From: Holophagaceae bacterium | Lineage (GTDB): Bacteria; Acidobacteriota; Holophagae; Holophagales; Holophagaceae | Reading direction: 5' to 3' | Assembly (NCBI GenBank): GCA_025361205.1 | Contig: JANYAS010000131.1 | Coordinates: 1 to 43,402, forward strand | DNA: 43,402 nt | In this document: one piece after another, positions 37,677-43,402 of the stretch | Position numbering within the stretch: position 1 is the stretch's first letter | Layout: every line of letters begins with the position of its first letter | Made by a program: the position numbers and the translations under genes | Notes under the pieces: generated by a model | What the model was told of the DNA's origin: nothing | What the model saw: the letters and a program-made list of their open reading frames with translations, nothing else | The model's database searches: none

Positions 37677-38503
37677 TCCAGGCGCCAATCCTCATCGTCG
37701 ATGACGATGTCGAAGTCCGCACCACCCTGCTGGAGGCGCTGGAAAGTCAAGGCTACTCCGCTGAGGCGGTCGCCAGCGGGGAAGCGGCCCTGGTGCGCAT
37801 GGCCAAGCGGTCTTTTCCTGTGGTGGTCACCGATCTCCACATGCCCGGGGGCCAGACGGGGCTGGACCTCATCGGCGCCATCCGGCAGCGGTTCCCGGAC
37901 ACCCTCTGTGTGCTCATCACCGCCTTCGCCACCCTCGATACCAGCATCGAGGCCCTGAAGCTGGGCGCCTATGACTTGATCCAGAAGCCCTTCCGGCTCG
38001 CTGAAATGGAAGTGGTCCTGAACCGCGCTCTGGATCATGCCAGCCTCCTGCGGAAAGTCCGGAGCTACCAGGAGGAACTGGAGGCCCGCATCCTGAGCCG
38101 CACCCGCGACCTGCAGGAGGCCCATCAGGAAGCGATGGTCCTGTGCGATCTCAGCCTCCAGGCCCTGGAGACCCGCTCCGTGTCCAAGGCCCTCGATCCC
38201 CTCCTGGACTGCCTTGCCGCCCGCTGGGCCCCGGACGGCCTGGCCTGCTACCGACGCGCGGAGGACGGGAATTTGTATCTCCTCACCGTCCGGGGCCCGC
38301 GCACGCTGCCCCCGGGGCTGGACCGCCCCCATGCGGGCCCGCTGAAGGCCCCGGGCCTCGGGTATGTCGAAGAACACCTGCTGCCTTTGGGCAATGTGGG
38401 CTGGCTGTACCTCGGTTTCGAAGCCCGTTCTTCCTTCATCGAGACGGATTCGTTCTTCCTGCTTCTGGCGCGGCACTTGGAACTGGTCCTCCGGGTAAGG
38501 TGA
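37673..38503 (+). CDS. Response regulator with coiled coil and degenerate GAF-like C-terminal domain
   Basis: A 276-residue protein. The receiver domain (ILIVDDDVEVR; acceptor Asp in VVVTDLHMPGG; QKPFRLAEME) is closely related to that of the gene before, suggesting duplication. A helix, about 118-150, joins it to a C-terminal 120 residues of GAF-like pattern (KALDPLLDCLAARWAPDGL; GYVEEHLLPLGNVGWLYLGF) with no enzymatic or DNA-binding motif. It may act by binding a partner. It overlaps the HD-GYP gene by 4 bases and precedes the NagZ-like gene by 4 bases. Confidence 0.78.
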   Translation: MIQAPILIVDDDVEVRTTLLEALESQGYSAEAVASGEAALVRMAKRSFPVVVTDLHMPGGQTGLDLIGAIRQRFPDTLCVLITAFATLDTSIEALKLGAYDLIQKPFRLAEMEVVLNRALDHASLLRKVRSYQEELEARILSRTRDLQEAHQEAMVLCDLSLQALETRSVSKALDPLLDCLAARWAPDGLACYRRAEDGNLYLLTVRGPRTLPPGLDRPHAGPLKAPGLGYVEEHLLPLGNVGWLYLGFEARSSFIETDSFFLLLARHLELVLRVR

Positions 38504-38507
38504 GGGC

Positions 38508-39518
38508 ATGCGCAGTGCTGAACAGCTTCTCTGGACCGGCTTTCGGGGCCTCGATGCGGCGGAGGTCGACCTCCCCTTCAGCCCCGGCGGCATCATCTTG
38601 TTCAGTCGGAACCTGGATCTGGATCCTGAGGCGGGTCCGGCCCGTTGCCGCACCCTGATTGATGGCCTCCAGGCCCGCTTCGGCGGTGAGCTGCCCCTGG
38701 CCGTGGCCGTGGATCAGGAGGGCGGCCCCGTCAGCCGCCTGCGACCCTGGACGGGCCCCACGCCGCCCCTGCGCCACCTCTGGACCAACGGGGGCGCGGA
38801 GGCCTGCGCAAGGTGGGGACGGCTCTGGGGTGAGGGCCTCCGCCTGCTGGGGTTCAACGTGGACTTCGCGCCCGTGTTGGACCTCTGGGACGGCCATCCC
38901 GAGGCTGGCATTGGCGATCGCGCCGCCAGCGGTTCGCCTTCCGAGGCCGCCGCTGCCGCAGGAGCCTTCCTGCACGGCCTGGAAGCCACCGGCGTCCGGG
39001 GCTGCCTCAAGCATTTCCCAGGGCTCGGCGGGACCACCCTGGACAGCCACCAGGGCCTGCCTGCCTTGGATGACGCGGCCCAGGTGGACCGCAACGCCGC
39101 AGCCTTCGTGCCCCCGAGCCATGCGGATCGCCTTGTCATGGTGGCGCACCTCCGCACCCCGGCCAGCGGCACCCTGCCGGCCAGCCTGCACCGGGGGTCT
39201 GTGGCTGACAACCCCTGGGGCGTCCGGGGCCGGTTTCTGCCGGACGATCTGGAGATGGGCGGCTGCACCGACTGGAGCTGGGACGACCGGGTGAGGTTGT
39301 CCCTGGAGGCCGGGCATCAGTGGCTACTGGTTTGCCAGACCCCGGAAGGCTGGACCGCCTGTGCGGAAGCTGCGGCGCGCCTGCCGGAAGCCCTCTGGGC
39401 CCCGGCCCTGGACGCCACCTGGTCCCTGCGCCGGCCCTTCCCGGCGGCGCCCCCCTTTGATCCTCAGGCTTGGCGGGCCTGGGTGGCTCGGCTCCAATTT
39501 GCCGCAAAGGAGGCCTGA
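38508..39518 (+). CDS. Family 3 glycoside hydrolase, NagZ-like beta-N-acetylhexosaminidase
   Basis: A 336-residue GH3 enzyme. The NagZ mark KHFPGLGGTTLDSHQGLP (about 166-183) holds the His of the catalytic His/Asp dyad loop, though PGHG is PGLG here. FLPDDLEMGG (about 243) carries the nucleophile Asp. No signal peptide: NagZ acts in the cytoplasm, releasing GlcNAc from muropeptides during wall recycling. Its place inside a c-di-GMP operon is unusual; wall recycling or exopolysaccharide could be linked to that signal. The stop shares a base with the next start (TGATG). Confidence 0.83.
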   Translation: MRSAEQLLWTGFRGLDAAEVDLPFSPGGIILFSRNLDLDPEAGPARCRTLIDGLQARFGGELPLAVAVDQEGGPVSRLRPWTGPTPPLRHLWTNGGAEACARWGRLWGEGLRLLGFNVDFAPVLDLWDGHPEAGIGDRAASGSPSEAAAAAGAFLHGLEATGVRGCLKHFPGLGGTTLDSHQGLPALDDAAQVDRNAAAFVPPSHADRLVMVAHLRTPASGTLPASLHRGSVADNPWGVRGRFLPDDLEMGGCTDWSWDDRVRLSLEAGHQWLLVCQTPEGWTACAEAAARLPEALWAPALDATWSLRRPFPAAPPFDPQAWRAWVARLQFAAKEA

Positions 39519-40438
39519 TGGCCGGTCGAATTTTGATCGTCGATGACAACGCCATGATTCGCGCCGAGATCAAGGCCGTCCTCATGAAGGACGGTGAATT
39601 CACCCACTTCATGGAAGCCTCGGACGGCCTCACGGCCTTCAAGACCATCATGGATAACCCGCCGGACCTGGTGCTCTGCGACCTGGTCATGCCGGGCTTC
39701 GATGGCCTCAAGTTCCTGGGACTGAAGGCCAGCCGCAAGGAGCTGGAGCAGATCCCGGTCATCATCCTGACCGCAGAAGACGACCTGGACCGCAAGGCTG
39801 AGATTCTCGAACGGGGGGCCTCCGACTACGTCACCAAGCCCTTTCACGAAAAGGAGCTGCTGGCCCGGGTGCGCATCCACACCAAGCTCAAGCTCCTCCA
39901 GGACCAGCTGCTGGAGAAGAACGCCCAGCTCGAAGCGCTGTCCGTCACCGACGTGCTCACGGGCCTGGCGAACCGGCGGCGACTCATGACGCGACTGGAG
40001 GAGGAAGTCCAGCGAGCCCGGCGGTACAAGACGCCGCTGTCCGTGGTCATGATCGACATCGACCACTTCAAGCTGGTGAACGACACCTATGGGCATGCCA
40101 TGGGCGACGAGGTGCTCCGCAACATCGGCGCCATGCTGAAGGCCAGCGTTCGCACCACGGATCTCGCCGCCCGCTATGGCGGGGAGGAACTGACCCTGGT
40201 CCTGCCGCACACGGACGTCCCAGCCGCCATCCAGGTGGCCGAGAACCTGCGGCAGAAATTCGCCGACCTGGTGCATGAGCTGGATGGCGCCAGCCTGCAG
40301 AAGACCATCAGCATGGGGGTGGCAGCCCGGGATGGCCAGAGCGAGATCCCCAACGCGGAAGACCTCCTCAAGCACGCGGACGAGGCCCTCTATCGGGCCA
40401 AACAGAACGGCCGGAACCGCGTGGAAGCGGCCGGGTAG
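39518..40438 (+). CDS. Response regulator diguanylate cyclase (REC-GGDEF)
   Basis: A 306-residue PleD-like protein. The receiver is at 1-125 (ILIVDDNAMIR; LVLCDLVMPG, acceptor about 55; VTKPFHEKEL), followed by a short helix and a GGDEF domain from about 145 (TDVLTGLANRRRL; VVMIDIDHFKLVND). The active loop is GGEEL, and RTTD lies five residues upstream, a proper inhibitory RxxD site for product control. It therefore should make c-di-GMP under phosphorylation control. AAGGAGG (39507-39513) is a strong RBS inside the end of the NagZ gene. Together with the HD-GYP gene, both arms of c-di-GMP turnover lie in one operon. Confidence 0.92.
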   Translation: MAGRILIVDDNAMIRAEIKAVLMKDGEFTHFMEASDGLTAFKTIMDNPPDLVLCDLVMPGFDGLKFLGLKASRKELEQIPVIILTAEDDLDRKAEILERGASDYVTKPFHEKELLARVRIHTKLKLLQDQLLEKNAQLEALSVTDVLTGLANRRRLMTRLEEEVQRARRYKTPLSVVMIDIDHFKLVNDTYGHAMGDEVLRNIGAMLKASVRTTDLAARYGGEELTLVLPHTDVPAAIQVAENLRQKFADLVHELDGASLQKTISMGVAARDGQSEIPNAEDLLKHADEALYRAKQNGRNRVEAAG

Positions 40439-40450
40439 GGACTCGGGTTG

Positions 40451-40627
40451 GAGACTGGAATCTGGAGTCTGGAGGTACTGCTTTTTGGGCGGCCCGGCGG
40501 GCCGCACCAATGGCTGCCTTTGGGCCGTTCCGATGGGTCGGCGTCGAACGAAACAATCATCGCACCGCACTGCGGCGCATCAGAAATCATTACCTCCAGA
40601 CTCCAGACTCCAGACTCCAGACTGAAG
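40451..40627. repeat. Palindromic element K, 7-mer arms (CTCCAGA) around a core homologous to J
   Basis: The left arm GAGACTGGAATCTGGAGTCT plus GGAGGTA and the right arm TACCTCCAGACTCCAGACTC and two more units (40591-40625) are complementary 7-base tandem repeats. The core repeats the layout of J: GCGGCCC-ggc-GGGCCGC (40489-40505) and GCACCGC-act-GCGGCGC (40562-40578), with CTTTGGGCCGTTC between. By eye about three-quarters of core bases match J. It lies between the converging GGDEF and metK genes and ends 2 bases before the metK stop. Confidence 0.9.
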
Positions 40628-40629
40628 AG

Positions 40630-41772
40630 CTACTTCGCCGCCGCCCTCAGCGCCTCAATCTTGTCCGTCTTCTCCCAGCTGAATTCGGGGCGGCCAAAGT
40701 GGCCATAGGCGGCGGTGGCGCGGTAGATGGGCTTGCGCAGGTCCAGGGCCTCGATCATGGCCTTGGGGGTGCAGCTGAAGATGTCGCGGACGGCGCGCAC
40801 GATGGCTTCGTCGGACACCTGACCGGTGCCGAAGGTGTCCACGGCGATCGAGACCGGCTCCGCCACGCCGATGGCGTAGGCCAGCTGGATCTCGCAGCGG
40901 CTGGCGAGACCCGCCGCCACGATGTTCTTGGCGATGTAGCGGCCCATGTAGGCGGCGCTGCGGTCCACCTTGCTGGGATCCTTGCCGGAGAAGGCGCCGC
41001 CCCCGTGGTGGCCGCTGCCGCCGTAGGTGTCCACGATGATCTTGCGGCCGGTGAGGCCGGTGTCGCCCATGGGCCCGCCCACCACGAAGCGGCCGGTGGG
41101 GTTCACGTGGTACACGGTCTGGGCGTCGAGCAGGTCCGCGGGTAGGGCCGCCTGGATCACGTCCTTCAGGACGGCGTCGCGGATGCTGTTTTGCGTGATG
41201 TGCTCGTCGTGCTGGGTGGAGATGACCACGGTGTGGATGCGCTGGACCTTGTCGCCATCGAATTCCACGGTCACCTGGGACTTGCCATCGGGCCGCAGCC
41301 AGGGCAGCGCACCGTTCTTCCGCACCTCCGCCAGGCGGCGGGTGAGCAGGTGGGCGAAGTGGATGGGGGCAGGCATCAGCTCGGGGGTCTCGCTGCAGGC
41401 GTAGCCGAACATCAGGCCCTGGTCGCCGGCGCCGCCGGTGTCCACGCCCATGGCGATATCGGGGCTCTGCTGATCGATGGTCACCATCACCGCGCAGGTG
41501 GCGTAGTCGAAGCCCTTGATGTGGTGATCGTAGCCGATGTCCTTGACCACGTCCCGCACCAGGGCGGCCACGGGGATGTAGGTCTCCGTGGTGATCTCGC
41601 CCGCCACCAGCACCAGGCCGGTGGTGAGCAGGGTCTCGCAGGCCACACGGCTGCGGGGGTCATCCTTGAGGGCCGCATCCAGCACCGCATCTGAGATCTG
41701 ATCCGCCATCTTGTCGGGATGGCCCTCGGTGACGCATTCGGATGTGAATAGGTGTCGCCCTTGGGTGGCCAT
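40630..41772 (-). CDS. metK: S-adenosylmethionine synthetase
   Basis: A complete 380-residue MetK making SAM from methionine and [21 protein letters not shown] (residues 11-28), [12 protein letters not shown] (about 115) and [19 protein letters not shown] (about 262) are the ATP and methionine binding signatures. A leader of about 45 bases with a stable hairpin lies upstream, and GAGGAG provides the RBS. It faces the c-di-GMP operon tail to tail across repeat K. Confidence 0.97.
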   Translation of the reverse strand: MATQGRHLFTSECVTEGHPDKMADQISDAVLDAALKDDPRSRVACETLLTTGLVLVAGEITTETYIPVAALVRDVVKDIGYDHHIKGFDYATCAVMVTIDQQSPDIAMGVDTGGAGDQGLMFGYACSETPELMPAPIHFAHLLTRRLAEVRKNGALPWLRPDGKSQVTVEFDGDKVQRIHTVVISTQHDEHITQNSIRDAVLKDVIQAALPADLLDAQTVYHVNPTGRFVVGGPMGDTGLTGRKIIVDTYGGSGHHGGGAFSGKDPSKVDRSAAYMGRYIAKNIVAAGLASRCEIQLAYAIGVAEPVSIAVDTFGTGQVSDEAIVRAVRDIFSCTPKAMIEALDLRKPIYRATAAYGHFGRPEFSWEKTDKIEALRAAAK

Positions 41773-41790
41773 GCCGGACTCCTCTGCACC

Positions 41791-41825
41791 CCTCCAAACC
41801 TTGTTTAGAGGAAAGGGGGAGTATA
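41791..41825 (-). promoter_or_regulatory. metK promoter -10 and leader hairpin
   Basis: Minus strand TATACT (41825-41820) is a near-consensus -10. The leader then has CCTCTAAAC-AAG-GTTTGGAGG (41811-41791), a 9-bp stem with one U-G pair, ending about 20 bases before the ATG and close to the RBS. It may tune translation. It does not match any SAM riboswitch I can recognise. Confidence 0.5.
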
Positions 41826-41964
41826 TCGCAGGGCTGCCCGTCCTTACACCTTTCGGATGACGCGGGATCTCTTGCCATGGCCTAACCTAGGGGATTAAGG
41901 TGGGGAGTTTCCCGTCCCTTGATCCATGAATCGGACACCCAATGCTCCACCCATGGAGGAACCC

Positions 41965-43098
41965 ATGAATCCTTTCCGACGCACGACGCTGGCCTTGGCC
42001 CTGATGGCCGCGTCCATCCTGACGGTATCTACCGCCTGCAAGCGCGAGGATCCGCAGATCCGCGAACTGACGCAGAAGGCCGCCGAGGCCGACAAGGCCA
42101 ACCAGCAGCTCAATCAGGCCGGTAGCGAGCAGCAGAAGAAGCTCGCCCAGGCTGGCGTCAACGACATCAAGCCCAATGCCGAGACCCTTCAGCTCACCGA
42201 CGACCAGAAAAAGGCGCTGGAGGAGCGCATCAAGAACGAGAAGAACAGCTCCTACCAGGCCCTGCTTCAGGAGGTTCTGGACAAGGACAAGGAGATCAAG
42301 GACATCAACGCCAAGTTGGCCAAGCTCAAGGCTGACCTGCCCAAGCCTGACGTGGCCAAGCCCAACGACAGCCACTACGGCATGGCCCTGCGCTTCCTCA
42401 AGAAGAAGGGCGTGTCCGAGGCCGAGGCCAAGAAGCTGGTGAGCCACGTAGCCATCCTGGAGAAGCTGGCCCCGGGCTTCGAGGTCTACCACTTCTACGC
42501 CAATGGCACCTATGGCACCTGGGTCTCCCAGGGCAAGGCGAAGATTACCCCCAACGACCTGATGCGCCAGGAGCGTGAGAAGGTCGAGGGCGAGCGAGAC
42601 GAAGCCGTGGCCCAGAACGAGAAACTACAGGAAGAAGTCACCGACCTCGACAGCCAGAAGAAGCGGATTGAGGAGGAGATCGCGGGCCTCCGCTCCGAGC
42701 GCTCCAACCTCATCGACGAACGCGCCAAGCTGCAGGCTGATAATGCCGGCCAGCTGGCCAGCCTGAACTCCCTGCACTACGTCGTCGGCACCCGCGACGC
42801 CCTGAAGGCTGGCGGCGTCATCGAGATCCCCGTCTTCGCCAAGGACCGCGCGGGCAAGAACTGGAGTGACGAGAAGTTCACCCAGAGCCTCGACCTCCGT
42901 TCCGCCAAGACCATCACCATCAAGGCCGCCGATCTGGGCCTGAAGAAGATTGGCAAGGTGAACGTGGTGCCCGGTTCCTACATCAAGGACGAACACTACA
43001 AACTCACCATCAGCGAAGACAAGCAAACGGCCACGGTGGAGCTCATTACAGTGAGCCGCTTTAAGAACGATAAGGTCGTCTTTGCCGTAACCGATTAG
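41965..43098 (+). CDS. Coiled-coil lipoprotein of unknown function
   Basis: A 377-residue envelope protein. MNPFRRTTLALALMAASILT followed by VSTAC is a lipoprotein signal (lipobox STAC, slightly off consensus). Residues 25-110 and 200-265 are charged coiled coils (for example EQNEKLQ-type heptads in the second). Between them lies a small globular part (HYGMALRFLKKKGVSEAEAK; HFYANGTYGTWVSQGKAKIT). The C-terminal 100 residues are beta-rich (SLDLRSAKTITIKAADLGL). TGGAGGA precedes ATG 41965. Strongly biased codons and a good RBS suggest high expression. No family recognised. Confidence 0.78.
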   Translation: MNPFRRTTLALALMAASILTVSTACKREDPQIRELTQKAAEADKANQQLNQAGSEQQKKLAQAGVNDIKPNAETLQLTDDQKKALEERIKNEKNSSYQALLQEVLDKDKEIKDINAKLAKLKADLPKPDVAKPNDSHYGMALRFLKKKGVSEAEAKKLVSHVAILEKLAPGFEVYHFYANGTYGTWVSQGKAKITPNDLMRQEREKVEGERDEAVAQNEKLQEEVTDLDSQKKRIEEEIAGLRSERSNLIDERAKLQADNAGQLASLNSLHYVVGTRDALKAGGVIEIPVFAKDRAGKNWSDEKFTQSLDLRSAKTITIKAADLGLKKIGKVNVVPGSYIKDEHYKLTISEDKQTATVELITVSRFKNDKVVFAVTD

Positions 43099-43148
43099 GG
43101 GCCGTTCCAAAATGACCTGTGTGGTTCAGGTTATTTTGCTACCGCCCC
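43097..43148. terminator. Large hairpin after the lipoprotein gene
   Basis: AGGGGC/GCCCCT form an outer stem and AAAATGACCT/AGGTTATTTT (43109-43118 with 43128-43137) an inner 10-bp stem with one G-U pair and a 9-base loop. It starts on the stop codon. There is no clean T-run, so it may be an mRNA 3' stabiliser rather than a full terminator. Confidence 0.6.
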
Positions 43149-43219
43149 TTATGCCGGACTGCCATACGAATGACCAAGTTATTCATGGACGACGGCTTAG
43201 ACCTACCTGAGGTCAGACC

Positions 43220-43246
43220 AAAGGCCCCTTCGGGGGCCTTTGTTTT
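43220..43246 (+). terminator. Rho-independent terminator
   Basis: AAAGGCCCC-TTCG-GGGGCCTTT followed by GTTTT: a 9-bp GC-rich stem with a UUCG tetraloop and a T-rich tail. It ends the transcript of the lipoprotein gene and separates it from the next one. Confidence 0.9.
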
Positions 43247-43328
43247 GTGTGGCATTTCCCGCCCGGCCCAACTATCGTCAATCCACTCTTCCACTGTCCT
43301 TTCCACCCCCCTCCCATGAGGTGATGCA

Positions 43329-43402
43329 ATGCATCGACGCTTTAGCCATGCGGCTGTTTGCGCTTCCCTGCTGGCCCTGGCGGCCTGCAACGGTGGCGGC
43401 GA
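43329..43402 (+). CDS. N terminus of a lipoprotein (partial)
   Basis: ATG 43329 opens MHRRFSHAAVCASLLALAAC then NGGG: charged start, hydrophobic core and lipobox LAAC, so the mature protein is lipid-anchored with a flexible Gly-rich lead. GAGGTG upstream gives the RBS. The overlapping ATG 43324 reads a frame without a signal sequence. The gene continues beyond the window and its function cannot be told. Confidence 0.65.
   Translation, partial: MHRRFSHAAVCASLLALAACNGGG

Noticed and set aside
41773..41880. Known SAM riboswitch before metK
   Set aside because: Leader is too short for SAM-I/SAM-IV and shows none of the conserved cores I know; only a simple hairpin is seen.

Overview
The window is GC-rich chromosomal DNA from a Gram-negative-type bacterium. 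Gene content (ClpB, MutS, MetK, FadH-type reductase, DmsA/DmsBC-like membrane oxidoreductase, several lipoproteins, c-di-GMP response regulators) and sequence style fit an environmental Acidobacteriota of the Holophaga/Geothrix type. That assignment is inference; there is no rRNA or other decisive marker here.

Layout. Positions 1-1990 hold mobile DNA: the right end of an IS66-like element abuts an IS4-superfamily (IS1634-like) transposase gene. From 2.0 to 9.8 kb are mostly single genes (ferredoxin-NADP reductase, alpha/beta hydrolase, SDR-type reductase, secreted protein, YbaK-type deacylase, MFS transporter) separated by palindromic repeats and two DinB-family remnants. From 9.8 to 19.8 kb come a lipoprotein, DUF2164, CHMI, a small winged-helix protein, an M14 peptidase, a membrane 'sensor' domain with DUF4342, a FadH-like reductase, a YcaQ-like glycosylase, an RpiR regulator, a transporter gene with its 5' half deleted, and a TPMT-like methyltransferase. 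From 19.8 to 31.2 kb are PlsC, a hemerythrin-HAD fusion interrupted by a stop codon, mutS with a PNPOx-like gene, a class V aminotransferase with an LhgO-like oxidase, and a molybdopterin oxidoreductase with a fused DmsB-DmsC partner. From 31.3 to 43.4 kb are ThrE, a papain-like protease, clpB, a four-gene c-di-GMP signalling cluster that includes a NagZ-like glycosidase (HD-GYP, REC, NagZ, GGDEF), metK, and two lipoproteins, the second cut by the window edge.

Most unusual content. At least eleven intergenic loci (about one per 4 kb) carry the same design: an imperfect palindrome whose arms are short tandem repeats of 7, about 9, or 10 bp. Pairs of these loci are homologous across the non-repeated centre as well. 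The 36.0 and 40.5 kb copies share a core of about 128 bp at roughly three-quarters identity with two conserved triloop hairpins. The 3.4 and 4.5 kb copies are the same element in opposite orientation. The elements sit directly against stop codons, in one case supply the last codons of a protein and in another the start codon. No transposase, RAYT, reverse transcriptase or cas gene that could explain them is visible beside them.

Other features of note are a recurring start-site pattern in which a -10-like hexamer ends only 5-8 bases before the start codon (suggesting leaderless mRNAs), three cases of gene decay (hemerythrin-HAD, YfcC-like transporter, DinB pieces), and several convergent gene pairs with zero or negative spacing.
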